Both the position numbers and the translations under genes were made by a program. DNA of 64,000 nt from Flavobacteriia bacterium (GTDB taxonomy: Bacteria; Bacteroidota; Bacteroidia; Flavobacteriales_D; Crocinitomicaceae): assembly GCA_947462925.1 (NCBI GenBank), contig CANHQP010000002.1, forward strand, positions 1 to 64,000, written 5' to 3'. The notes under the pieces are model-generated. The model saw nothing but the letters and a program-made list of their open reading frames with translations, searched no databases and was not told where the DNA came from. This document shows, one piece after another, positions 42,765-52,100 of the stretch (its first letter is position 1; every line of letters begins with the position of its first letter).

Positions 42765-43343
42765 TTACGCGTTTAAAAATTTTGCGACAATTGCTTCAGC
42801 TTCTTCGCAGGCTTTGTCGAGGTGCACATTGAGTAAAACCACGTCAAATCCTTCAGCTTGTGCCAATTCTTGTCGGGCTTTTCCCATTCTGACTTGAATT
42901 CTGTCTTCAGATTCAGTGCTGCGGCTGCGCAAACGAACTTCCAATTCTTCAATAGATGGCGGTTGCACGAAAACGGATAACGCTTGGTCACCAAATTGTT
43001 TTTTCAGGTTCAATCCACCGATGACATCTACGTCAAAAACAACTGATTTTCCATCGGCCCAAATGCGTTCGATTTCGCTTTTCAGCGTTCCGTAGTAATT
43101 GTCGGTGTAAACTTCTTCCCACTCAACAAAAGCATTTTCAGCGATTTTTTGTTTGAAACCTTCTACGCCCAAAAAGTGATAATCTTTGCCGTCGGTTTCA
43201 TTGTTGCGCGGTGCTCTGCTGCAAGCAGATATAGAAAATTCAAGGCGCTTTTCAACGGAAAGTAAATGTTTTACAATCGTTGTTTTCCCCGCTCCCGAAG
43301 GCGCTGAAAAAATAATGCATTTTCCTTGTTGCTCTTGATTCAT
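42765..43343 (-). CDS. gmk: Guanylate kinase
   Basis: A 192-residue P-loop kinase that phosphorylates GMP to GDP. The Walker A loop is SAPSGAGKTTI, and the GMP-binding region includes SISACSRAPRNNETDGKDYHFL and EWEEVYTDNYYGT; FDVDVIGG follows. Length is standard. It lies between yicC and nadD, nine and two bases away respectively, an arrangement frequent in Bacteroidota. Confidence 0.97.
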   Translation of the reverse strand: MNQEQQGKCIIFSAPSGAGKTTIVKHLLSVEKRLEFSISACSRAPRNNETDGKDYHFLGVEGFKQKIAENAFVEWEEVYTDNYYGTLKSEIERIWADGKSVVFDVDVIGGLNLKKQFGDQALSVFVQPPSIEELEVRLRSRSTESEDRIQVRMGKARQELAQAEGFDVVLLNVHLDKACEEAEAIVAKFLNA

Positions 43344-43352
43344 GTGATTTTA

Positions 43353-44219
43353 TTACAAGGTATTAAGCACTTGTTCTTTGATTTTTTCCAAGCTGTCTTT
43401 CATGTCAACGACCATTTTTTGGAGTTCAACATGGTAACTTTTGCTTCCCAAAGTATTGATTTCACGACCAATTTCTTGGGTGATAAATCCTAATTTTTTT
43501 CCTGCTGAAGGCAAAACCATCGTTTCTAAGAAATAATCCAAGTGGTTCGACAAACGCATTTTCTCTTCCGTGATGTCTAATTTTTCGATGTAAAAAATCA
43601 ATTCTTGTTGGAAGCGATTTTCGTCCATGTTTGGATTGTCCATGTCTTCCAATCCTTTGCGCATGCGTTCACGGATGATTTCGATGCGAAGGTTTTCGTA
43701 TTTCGGAACGTCAGCCAACAAACTTTTAATTTCGTTGATTCTTTCCGTAAATTCTTTCTCCAACGCTTCGCCTTCTTGACGACGGAAATTGTTTAATTGT
43801 TGACAAGCTTGTGCCACCAAATCAGTCAAAAACGCATTTTCTTCTGCGGTGATTTCTTCTTTTGCTTGCATGAAAATATCTGGCATTTTCACGATTAATG
43901 ATAAATAATCTACTGATTTTTCGCCCAATAAATCATTTGTTTGCTTCAAATCTTGGTAGTAAGCAAGCGCCAAATCTTTGTTGATTTCAAAGGATTTCGT
44001 TGCACCAGTACTTTCAATATTGACGTTTACTTCCACTTTTCCACGATCCAAAAGTGCAGTAACTTGTTGTCTGATTTCTAGTTCTTTTTCTCGGTAAAAA
44101 GGCGCAGTGCGGACATATAAATCCATGCTTTTGCTGTTGAGCGATTTCACTTCAACACTAACTTTTTTCCCTTCGTAATTTCCGGTGGCTTTGCCATAGC
44201 CGGTCATTGAATGCAACAT
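43353..44219 (-). CDS. yicC: YicC/YloC-family endoribonuclease
   Basis: A 288-residue protein with the family N-terminus LHSMTGYGKA and SLNSKSMDLYVR, and the C-terminal RxGKKLGFITQEIGREINTLGSK-like block (SAGKKLGFITQEIGREIN). YicC proteins are reported RNases affecting mRNA and sRNA decay. The strong linkage to gmk is typical. Length is standard. Confidence 0.94.
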   Translation of the reverse strand: MLHSMTGYGKATGNYEGKKVSVEVKSLNSKSMDLYVRTAPFYREKELEIRQQVTALLDRGKVEVNVNIESTGATKSFEINKDLALAYYQDLKQTNDLLGEKSVDYLSLIVKMPDIFMQAKEEITAEENAFLTDLVAQACQQLNNFRRQEGEALEKEFTERINEIKSLLADVPKYENLRIEIIRERMRKGLEDMDNPNMDENRFQQELIFYIEKLDITEEKMRLSNHLDYFLETMVLPSAGKKLGFITQEIGREINTLGSKSYHVELQKMVVDMKDSLEKIKEQVLNTL

Positions 44220-44243
44220 ACTTCTGAGTATTTTTCTATGGAA

Positions 44244-44780
44244 TTATTTCCAATGAGAATTAATTCTTTTACCGATTTTCTTTCTGAATTTTTTCAAAAC
44301 AGCTTCACGTGAACCAATTCCGCCAATTTTTATCAAGTCGTAACCCACAAATTTTCCATCGCGGTAGAAATTGAATTCGAACGAAATTGAGGTGATTTCA
44401 TCTCTGTACAAGGGAAATAAATGTCCGTTAGTGATTTCAACTGCCAATGTATCGTGATTTTTTGCTGGTTTGAATTGTCTGTCGTATCCACGCACAGAAA
44501 CCAATATGTAAGTATCAATTCCTTTCGCTTTCATGATTTTTTGAATTGAATCAGAAGCCAACATGCTGATATTTGTTCCTTCTTTCAGCACATTCAGTGA
44601 CGACATTGCTTTGATGCCATTGGAAGCCAACAATTCGGTGAAATTGATTTCCATTGTGAAACGGTCTTCAGATTTATCAAGTTGACCAACCACCATGGCG
44701 TTTTTCAATTTCAAATTTTTCGTTTGAGAAAAACTTAAATTGAGGGCAAAAACTGCGAAAATGAATAAGATGAAACGCAT
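44244..44780 (-). CDS. Exported protein of unknown function
   Basis: A 178-residue protein with a signal peptide (MRFILFIFAVFALNLSFSQ). The mature part has a mixed alpha/beta look, with VVGQLDKSEDRFTMEINFTELLA resembling short lipoprotein-like modules; I do not recognise a family. The start at 44780 is chosen because it gives a clean signal peptide and sits 17 bases after the metF stop; a start at 44816 would overlap metF. It lies between metF and yicC in one leftward run. Confidence 0.6.
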   Translation of the reverse strand: MRFILFIFAVFALNLSFSQTKNLKLKNAMVVGQLDKSEDRFTMEINFTELLASNGIKAMSSLNVLKEGTNISMLASDSIQKIMKAKGIDTYILVSVRGYDRQFKPAKNHDTLAVEITNGHLFPLYRDEITSISFEFNFYRDGKFVGYDLIKIGGIGSREAVLKKFRKKIGKRINSHWK

Positions 44781-44796
44781 ATTAAAAAGTATAAAG

Positions 44797-45747
44797 TTAA
44801 AAAATCTCCGCAGCAATTGCTTTCACAGAGCTAGAATTTGACATGGTATAATAATGGATGCAAGGAACGCCAGCAGCTTTTAATTCTTTGGATTGCTGTT
44901 TTCCCCATTCGATTCCCAATTCGGAGATCGCTTTGTTGTCTTTGCATTTAACGATTTCTTTGCTCAAGATTTCAGGAAAATCGATGTGGAAAAATTTCGG
45001 CAAAAACGAAGCGTGTTCCAACGTTTTCAAAGGTTTCAATCCTGGAATAATCGGCACATTGATTCCGGCAGCACGGCAAGCATCTACAAAATCGAAATAT
45101 TTTTGGTTGTCGAAGAACATTTGTGTCACGATGTAAGAAGCACCTGCGTCTACTTTGGCTTTCAGGTGAATCAAATCTGTGGTCAAATTCATTGCTTCAA
45201 AATGCTTTTCAGGATATCCAGCTGCGCCGATGCAAAAATCAGTCGGTTCTAATTGGTAATCTTCAGTTGTGTAATTCCCAGAATTCATTTCGACGATTTG
45301 TTCAATCAATTCAACGGCGTATTTGTGCCCCATTGGATGCGGTCTGAAATTGGCTTCTGTTTTGATTGAATCGCCGCGCAAAGCCAAGACATTGTCGATG
45401 CCTAAAAATTGTAAATCGATGAGTGCATTTTCGGTTTCTTCTTTGCTAAAACCGCCGCAAATCAAGTGTGGAACTGCATCAACGTCGTATTTATTCATGA
45501 TTGCCGCACAAATCCCAACCGTTCCCGGACGTTTTCTGATGGCGATTTTTTCGAGTAAACCGTGGTCTCTTTCCTTGTAAATAAACTCTTCACGGTGATA
45601 CGTTACATTGATAAATTTGGGTTTAAACTCCATCAATGGATCAATTCCGTCGTAGATCGACTGGATGCTTTTTCCCTTCAACGGAGGAAGGATTTCAAAA
45701 GAAAACAGGGTAGATTTAGCAGCTTGAATATGATCGATAACTTTCAT
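44797..45747 (-). CDS. metF: Methylenetetrahydrofolate reductase
   Basis: A 316-residue flavoprotein that reduces 5,10-methylene-THF to 5-methyl-THF for methionine synthesis. It shows the FSFEILPP start, FINVTYH, LALRGD, FCIGAAGYPEKH and TQMFFDNQKYF, in the expected order for the single-domain bacterial enzyme. A -7 box (TATCTTTG, 45776-45783 minus) lies 28 bases upstream. Downstream genes follow closely. Confidence 0.96.
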   Translation of the reverse strand: MKVIDHIQAAKSTLFSFEILPPLKGKSIQSIYDGIDPLMEFKPKFINVTYHREEFIYKERDHGLLEKIAIRKRPGTVGICAAIMNKYDVDAVPHLICGGFSKEETENALIDLQFLGIDNVLALRGDSIKTEANFRPHPMGHKYAVELIEQIVEMNSGNYTTEDYQLEPTDFCIGAAGYPEKHFEAMNLTTDLIHLKAKVDAGASYIVTQMFFDNQKYFDFVDACRAAGINVPIIPGLKPLKTLEHASFLPKFFHIDFPEILSKEIVKCKDNKAISELGIEWGKQQSKELKAAGVPCIHYYTMSNSSSVKAIAAEIF

Positions 45748-45775
45748 GAATGTTTACAGAAATTAGAATAAGATG

Positions 45776-45783
45776 CAAAGATA
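45776..45783 (-). promoter_or_regulatory. -7 promoter box of metF
   Basis: Reads TATCTTTG on the minus strand, a perfect TAnnTTTG match 28 bases before the start codon. No -33 element is evident. Confidence 0.4.
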
Positions 45784-45799
45784 GTGAATTTTACATTGG

Positions 45800-45900
45800 A
45801 TTGAAGATTGGCAGATTATTGGATTGGCAAATTATCAAATTATCAAATTGTCAAATTAGCAGATTAGCAAATTATTGGATTGGCAAATTATTTGAAATTA
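45800..45900. repeat. Phased 'attagcaaatt' repeat tract, site 1
   Basis: Short units of 8-10 bases (attggcaaatt, atcaaatt, attagcagatt, attagcaaatt) follow one another without fixed spacers. Similar tracts occur at 46730-46860 and 55136-55230, always intergenic. It is a low-complexity repeat, not a CRISPR. Confidence 0.7.
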
Positions 45901-45978
45901 TTCTTGTAGAATTGAATCTCTTTGAATTTGCAATTTTTTAATCTGCAATTTGCAATCTTTCAAGATGCAATTTATCTT

Positions 45979-46284
45979 TTAATCTAACTTTATCGAAAGG
46001 TTTAATTTTCCGCCCAAACCGAGTTCTACGATTTTTTGTAAGGTTGAAATTCTTACTTCCTTGATATCATTCTCAATTTTAGAAATATATGACTTTGTAG
46101 TACCGCATTTGACGGCCAATTCTTCTTGAGTTAATCCTTTTTCTTGTCGCGCTGTTTGAAGTAGAACACCAATTTTAAAAGTCTGGTAGCCCTCATCATG
46201 CTGTTTTCTATTTGCAGTTCCATCTTTGCCGATGTGTTTATCTTTAAATTCGGATAAAGAAGTGGTTGTTTTAATTTTTTGCAT
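45979..46284 (-). CDS. HigA-like XRE antitoxin
   Basis: A 101-residue protein with a helix-turn-helix in its C-terminal two-thirds (QTARQEKGLTQEELAVKCGTTKSYISKIENDIKEV). The proposed start at 46284 overlaps the toxin stop by 14 bases, typical translational coupling in toxin-first (HigBA) operons. An earlier ATG gives a lysine-rich extension that is just toxin-gene sequence read in another frame. It should neutralise the toxin and autoregulate through the operator at 46635-46652. Confidence 0.82.
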   Translation of the reverse strand: MQKIKTTTSLSEFKDKHIGKDGTANRKQHDEGYQTFKIGVLLQTARQEKGLTQEELAVKCGTTKSYISKIENDIKEVRISTLQKIVELGLGGKLNLSIKLD

Positions 46285-46615
46285 ATTCTTCTTTGATTTT
46301 AAGTGCTTTTTGAATTTCTTGTCTAGGTGTTTTTTGTGTTTTTTTTTGGAAACCATTTGCAATTACAACGATATTCCCATCATCAAAAAAGCAGAAAATT
46401 CTAAAAATATCGCTGCCTTGATTAATTCTAATTTCATATAAACCATCTGTGTTTTCAATATGCTTGAGATAAGTCGATGGAATCTTTGGCAAATCTTCAA
46501 TCAATTCTAGGGTCCACAGAATTTTAGTCTGAACTTTTACTTTTTGTTTTAGATAAAATTTCTCAAAATAATCTTTGTAAAAGATGATTTCTCTTTTTTT
46601 GATTTGTGTTTTCAA
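46271..46615 (-). CDS. HigB/Gp49-like RelE-superfamily toxin
   Basis: A 114-residue protein with the Gp49/HigB pattern: LYEIRINQGSDIFRIFCFF, then IVVIANGFQKKTQKTPRQEIQKA. Members are ribosome-dependent mRNA endonucleases. The basic C-terminal segment and the K-T-x-K-TP core are intact, so it looks functional. The gene order toxin then antitoxin supports a HigBA-type system. Confidence 0.85.
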   Translation of the reverse strand: MKTQIKKREIIFYKDYFEKFYLKQKVKVQTKILWTLELIEDLPKIPSTYLKHIENTDGLYEIRINQGSDIFRIFCFFDDGNIVVIANGFQKKTQKTPRQEIQKALKIKEEYAKN

Positions 46616-46634
46616 TTGTAAAGGTATTAAAAAA

Positions 46635-46652
46635 GTTGCACTTTAGTACAAC
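46635..46652 (-). promoter_or_regulatory. Candidate operator of the HigBA-like operon
   Basis: An 18-base near-palindrome, gttgcactttagtacaac, lies 20 bases before the toxin start. It directly abuts TTTTG (46656-46652, minus), a possible -33 box. Such a site is expected for HigA autorepression. Confidence 0.4.
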
Positions 46653-46729
46653 AAAATTTGAGTCAATCGAAATTAATCAAAATTTTTTAAAAATAAAAGA
46701 TTGAAAACAAAAAAGAGAGAGCTTATGGA

Positions 46730-46860
46730 TTGGCAGAATAGTATAACGATTAGCAGATTATCAAATTAGCAGATTAACAGATTGCAAATTTGAAGATTAG
46801 CAAATTGATGTGAAGGGCGAAGCAATCTGCAATCTGATAATCTGTAATCTGCTATTCAAC
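46730..46860. repeat. Phased 'attagcaaatt' repeat tract, site 2
   Basis: Units such as attagcagatt, atcaaatt, attaacagatt and attagcaaatt, followed by the complementary run aatctgcaatctgataatctgtaatctgc, so the tract can partly fold on itself. It lies between the HigBA-like operon and dxs. Confidence 0.65.
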
Positions 46861-48816
46861 CTATCCTACTTTCTCCTGAAAATCTACTTGAGTCGCTTGA
46901 AAACCAACCATTTTATGAACTGCTGCGATGATTCCAACTTGGTCGAAACCGCAATCTGCGTATAATTGATCTGGTGTTCCGTGGTGAATGTATTGATCTG
47001 GAATTCCTAATCTTACAACGTGCGCTGCATATTTGTTATCAGCCATAAATTCCAAGACTGCGCTACCCATTCCGCCCATCAAACATCCGTCTTCAATTGT
47101 GATGACTTTGTCGAATTTGGCAAAAACTTCGTGCAACAACATTTCGTCCAATGGTTTCACAAAACGCAAATCGTAATGTGCTACAGAAAGTCCATCTTCT
47201 TGCAAAGATTTAATCGCTTTTTGTGCTGTATTTCCAACATGTCCAATAGTCAAAATCGCTACATCGTTTCCGGCAGTAACTTTTCTTCCTGTCCCCACTT
47301 TGATGGCTTTCATAGATGTTTTCCATTCTGTCATCACACCGTTTCCACGAGGGTAACGAATGGAGAATGGTCCCATATTTTCTTGTTGTGCTGTGAACAT
47401 CAAATCTCTCAATTCGGCTTCGTTCATTGGCGCAGAAACAATCATGTTTGGAATCGAACGCATGTAAGCCATGTCATAAGCTCCGTGGTGTGTAGCGCCA
47501 TCAGCACCAACCAAACCACCGCGGTCTAGACAGAAAACAACGTTCAAATTTTGTAAAGCTACATCGTGCAATACTTGATCGTAAGCACGTTGCATGAAAG
47601 AAGAATAAATGTTACAAAATGGAACCATTCCCTGTGTTGCCAAACCTGCTGAAAATGTAACTGCATGTTGTTCAGCAATTCCAACGTCAAAAGAACGCTC
47701 TGGCATCGCTTCCATCATGTATGTCAGCGAACAACCAGACGGCATCGCAGGAGTAACACCCATGATTTTGTCATTTTTCTCAGCCAATTCAACAATCGTA
47801 TGTCCGAAAACATCTTGGTATCTTGGTGGCTCAGGTGATTTTGGAACCACTTTGATGATTTCTCCAGTTTCCTTGTTGAAAACACCTGGCGCGTGCCATT
47901 TCGTTGGATTTCCTTCTTCTGAATATTTGTATCCTTTGCCTTTCATCGTGATGCAATGCAACAATTTTGGGCCAGGGATGTCTTTTAAATCTTCTAATAT
48001 TTTTGCCAATCCAACAACATCGTGACCGTCAACAGGACCAAAATAGCGGAAATTCAATGCTTCGAATAAATTGCTTTGTTTCAACAACGAACTTTTCAAA
48101 GCTGTCGAAATTTTGGAAGCAACTGTCTGCGCGTCAGGACCAAATTTGGAGATTTTCCCCAATAATTTCCAGACTTCGTCTTTCACTTTGTTGTAAGTGT
48201 GAGAAGTTGTGATGTCGGTCAAATATTCTTTTAACGCACCTACATTTGGGTCGATCGACATGCAATTGTCGTTCAAAATCACCAATAAATTGGCGTCTTT
48301 TTCAAATCCAGCGTGGTTCATTCCTTCGAAAGCCAAACCAGCTGTCATTGCGCCATCACCGATTACAGCGATGTGTTGTTTTTGTTTTTCTCCTTTGTAT
48401 TGGCTTGCAACTGCCATTCCCAAAGCCGCAGAAATGGAGGTTGAAGAGTGACCAACACCGAATGTATCGTATTCACTTTCGCTTCTTTTCGGGAAACCAG
48501 AGATTCCGCCTTTGATGCGATTTGTGTGGAAAACATCTCTTCTGCCAGTCAAGATTTTATGTCCATAAGCTTGGTGACCAACGTCCCAAACCAATTGATC
48601 TTCAGGCGTATTGAAAACATAATGCAAAGCAACGGACAATTCAACAACGCCTAAACTAGCGCCGAAGTGACTGTTTCCGATTTCAGAAATGACATCTACA
48701 ATGTATTGACGCAATTCGTCAGAAACTTGTGGTAAATCATTGACTGTGAATTTTTCACGTAAATCTTTCGGAAATTCAATTTGTTCTAAAAACGGACCGG
48801 CTTTGTATTCTCCCAT
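46861..48816 (-). CDS. dxs: 1-deoxy-D-xylulose-5-phosphate synthase
   Basis: A 651-residue ThDP enzyme that condenses pyruvate and glyceraldehyde 3-phosphate, first step of the MEP pathway. It has GHQAYGHKILTGRR, the ThDP motif GDGAMTAGLAFEGMNHAG...NDN, FRYFGPVDGHD, and in the transketolase-like half DVGIAEQHAVTFSAG. The start MGEYKAGP is chosen over an ATG 16 codons upstream because the promoter at 48834-48865 occupies that segment. Confidence 0.97.
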   Translation of the reverse strand: MGEYKAGPFLEQIEFPKDLREKFTVNDLPQVSDELRQYIVDVISEIGNSHFGASLGVVELSVALHYVFNTPEDQLVWDVGHQAYGHKILTGRRDVFHTNRIKGGISGFPKRSESEYDTFGVGHSSTSISAALGMAVASQYKGEKQKQHIAVIGDGAMTAGLAFEGMNHAGFEKDANLLVILNDNCMSIDPNVGALKEYLTDITTSHTYNKVKDEVWKLLGKISKFGPDAQTVASKISTALKSSLLKQSNLFEALNFRYFGPVDGHDVVGLAKILEDLKDIPGPKLLHCITMKGKGYKYSEEGNPTKWHAPGVFNKETGEIIKVVPKSPEPPRYQDVFGHTIVELAEKNDKIMGVTPAMPSGCSLTYMMEAMPERSFDVGIAEQHAVTFSAGLATQGMVPFCNIYSSFMQRAYDQVLHDVALQNLNVVFCLDRGGLVGADGATHHGAYDMAYMRSIPNMIVSAPMNEAELRDLMFTAQQENMGPFSIRYPRGNGVMTEWKTSMKAIKVGTGRKVTAGNDVAILTIGHVGNTAQKAIKSLQEDGLSVAHYDLRFVKPLDEMLLHEVFAKFDKVITIEDGCLMGGMGSAVLEFMADNKYAAHVVRLGIPDQYIHHGTPDQLYADCGFDQVGIIAAVHKMVGFQATQVDFQEKVG

Positions 48817-48833
48817 GTTGGCAATATATTTAA

Positions 48834-48865
48834 CAAAGTTATTCTTTTCAAATGTCTTAAACAAA
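48834..48865 (-). promoter_or_regulatory. Promoter of dxs
   Basis: On the minus strand TTTG (48865-48862), a 20-base spacer and TAACTTTG (48841-48834) match both elements fully; the leader would be about 12 bases. Confidence 0.6.
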
Positions 48866-48987
48866 CAATCAAAAGCTTTATTTTGTTCTTGAGGTTCTTT
48901 AACAAATTTTAATTCGGTTTTGTTCGATAATCTGATTTCGATGAGATTAAATGATGTTGAGGATTTATGTTTCGTGGGAAATTTTCT

Positions 48988-49104
48988 TGAGGGTGGTTTT
49001 TGTCATGGTTTTTGTGACAAAAACACACGCCAAAAACAGATTTTCTATTCCTTTTCACGATGGACTGCGTCCATCGCTACCCATATTTGGTACCTGACGG
49101 CACC
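48988..49104. repeat. Two-hairpin REP-like element, copy B
   Basis: The 367-base gap between dxs and the next gene holds this element and the dxs promoter. gggtggtttttgtcatggtt and acaaaaacacacgccaaaaac parallel copy A at 24265-24408. The hairpins are 49058-49076 (cgatgga-ctgcg-tccatcg) and 49089-49104 (ggtacc-tgac-ggcacc, one mismatch). Stem sequences differ from copy A while the layout is kept. Confidence 0.6.
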
Positions 49105-49183
49105 ATGTGGGCGAGGAAAATATTTGATAGTTAAAAGCTTGATTAAGAATGGTTTTAAATCAAACAAAAATATCCCAACAAAC

Positions 49184-52100
49184 TTAGAAAAACGCTCTAA
49201 CCTCCATTCCGCCAGAATGAATTGTTTTGTTTGTTTCGGATTTTCTGCCGTTGTATTGAATGGAAATTTGCAAACTTTTGGAAATGGATCTTTGATAGCC
49301 GGCATTCCATGTGAAATTTTTGCCTGGTTTGAGTGATTCTAGCATTTCGAAACCGAGCGAAGTTCCGGGATTTCCGTCGTATTTGATGTCGACCAAGGCT
49401 ACTGCGGCCTGTAAACTGCCTTTTTCTGCTTGGTTGAATTTCAATTTTAAACCCAATTCTTTCACATCTGCTTTTTCGCCTTCGACGTTTAATTTATTCG
49501 AGATTCTCGTTTCCAAAGTCAATCTGAAAGAGGTGGAAGGCTGATAGCTGAAAGACGGTTTCACGAAATAGTACTTCAAATCATAATTTCTGCCTGTCGT
49601 GTAATCAGCGTTCACGCTTTTTCGTCCCCATTGAACGGTCGATTCTATCGCGAAAATCTTGATGATATTCCAGCGAAAACTGCCTTCTTGGTAACTGTTT
49701 ACACGTGCATCAAATCCACTGGCGAGAAGCGTTTTACTTCTAACATCTTGTACCACATATTCAGCACCAAAAATGGAATTTGTTCGATTGAAATACAAAG
49801 TGTTGCGCACATTGCTATTCGTACTAATCAGCGCAGTGTCACGCACTTCAGCTGCAAATGGATTGAAAGAATCGCTGTTGAAAGTATTCGTTTTTCTGTT
49901 CACACGAACTCTTGCTTGGTCCGAAAATCTGCTTAAAACGCCCAAAGCGCCTTTTTTGTTGCTCCAAACGCGCTCAGGCTTGATGAAAACACCTTGATTT
50001 AATTCGTTCGAATAGGTTTTGATGTATTCGTTGCTTGGCGTAAACACACGAATGTAGCCTGCTTGATCCACAAACTGCGCGATTTCAAATTCGTTCAAAT
50101 CTTTCACGCCGTCGCCATTGTAATCAATCCAAGTGTAAACACCTTGTCCGTCAGCGACTTTAATGTATTGAAATTCTTTTCTCAATTCCAATCCACTGCC
50201 GATTTCGTAGTATGTATTCCACGTGATTGCGCTTTTGAAAAGTTTCAATTCGTAGTCGATTCGTCCCAACAAGGTGTTTTCGGGACTTTGACTAATCAAA
50301 GTTGGTTGGTTGATTTTCAACTCTCTGTAATTGACCAAAATGTTCAATTTTTGGGTTTGACCGCCGATCAATTTGATTTCGCCACCCACATTTCTCGCTT
50401 TCGATACATTGATTAATCTCGAACTGTCGGATTTTCCATCGTAACGCTCTCGATAAAAAATGCGGTAATTGAATTTGGAAGAATCAGCGCTGGCGACATA
50501 AAATTCGTAATCCATGAACTGATAACTTTGCAAACTCAACAATTGTCCATTGCTGTAGGAATTGCGTTCTTGGTCGTCTTTGAAACCGATTCGGATGTTT
50601 TTATACGACTGAGAAATATCCACTTTGTGACGCAAAAATTGATTTTTATCCACCGCATCACTCATCAAATAACTGCCATCCCAATTGGCGCGAAATCCTT
50701 TTTGATTCCATTGTCCAAAGAGCCTCGATTTGAGTCCAACATATTCGTTTCCAATGCTGAAATGCGAAGCTTCGATGGCTAAATTTCCGTATTTTTTATT
50801 TTTGAAATCCGCAGTTAAATTGGAATTGAATTGGTTTCCTGTGTAACCTTTGTTTCTTGTGTTCCAATCGCGGTCAAATTCTACTGCGCGGTATTGTTCG
50901 ATGGGCGCGAAATTGCGTTGCAACATTTCAATTTCTGCTTTGGTGTTCAACAACCAAGTTTTGGCGGAATCTCGGCTCAGCGGCACCAAGCCAATCAATC
51001 GCGTTTTGTTGCTCACGCCTTGGTCGTTTCCGGAATCTTTTTTGGAGAAAGTATTCAAATCATTTTTGGTGTAAGCCCATTCTGATTCTACGGTTAATTT
51101 GGGTCGAATTTTATAGGAAAATCCAGCGGAAACCATTTGTTTTTGCTTAGGCGTGATGATGATTCGCGCGGGTTCATAATCTCCTTGCGGAATTCCAGCC
51201 ACTGGCGCCACCCATTTATAGACTTTGCCCAAGGCGTTGTATTTACTGAAAACGTAATTTCCTTTGTTCGCACCGACAAAAGCAAAAGTCGCACTGTAAT
51301 ACGCTGAATCTGCATTGATAGAATAAACCAATACACTGTCAATGAACAAACTATCGACCATTTTGTACAAGTTTTGATTTTCCTGAAAACCGACAGAATC
51401 GATGCTATTGGTGCGCGCCAATTCTAAACTGTCGCCGATTTCGGACAACAATTGACGTTGAGAAAGTGTCAAACTTTGCTGAATCGTTTGGTTTTTCGCG
51501 TCTTGTTCAGAATAGGCATTCAACCAAAAATTGAATTTTTCAGAACTGTAAGCGGTACTTCCTTGCACCAAAGATCTCGCGTAATTTTGATCTGAATATT
51601 GAAATTCAACCACAATTCTGACGTCTTTTGTAATCAAGTTGCGTGTGGTGAAAGTCACTTCGGAAGTATTGTAGTTGACCACATAATCAAATTCTTGTCC
51701 GCGCTGCAACAATCGTCCGTCGATGTAAACGCGCTCCGTTCCTGAAAGAATAATGATAAATGGCTCATTTTCATTTCCTCTCAAGCGATATGGACCTTGA
51801 TTTCCTTCAATTCCTTGGATGATTTGTCGGGCGAATTTTCCTTTCGAAAGCGCAGCACTTCCTTGGAATTTCCATTCTTGTTTTTCAGATGGTTTGTAGC
51901 CGAATTCACCGTAAATTCCTTGCGCTCGCTTTTTGTAATTCATGAAATAACCTTGCGGTTTTTGAATCCAGAAATCGCCGGCAATCAGTTTGAATTTATC
52001 GTTGTAAACTTGGATAAAAACTTGGTCAAATTCCTGTAATTTATTGGTGTTTCCGTCGGGTTGAATCGGTAAATTGTCATCAGAAACGGAAGCCAATAAT

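Noticed and set aside
45800-45900. Short repeated units that could suggest a CRISPR array
   Set aside because: Units are only 8-10 bases, vary, and have no unique spacers of constant length; there are no cas genes.
46285-46362. Longer N-terminus for the HigA-like antitoxin
   Set aside because: The extra 26 codons lie inside the toxin gene in another frame and are a lysine-rich out-of-frame reading of it.
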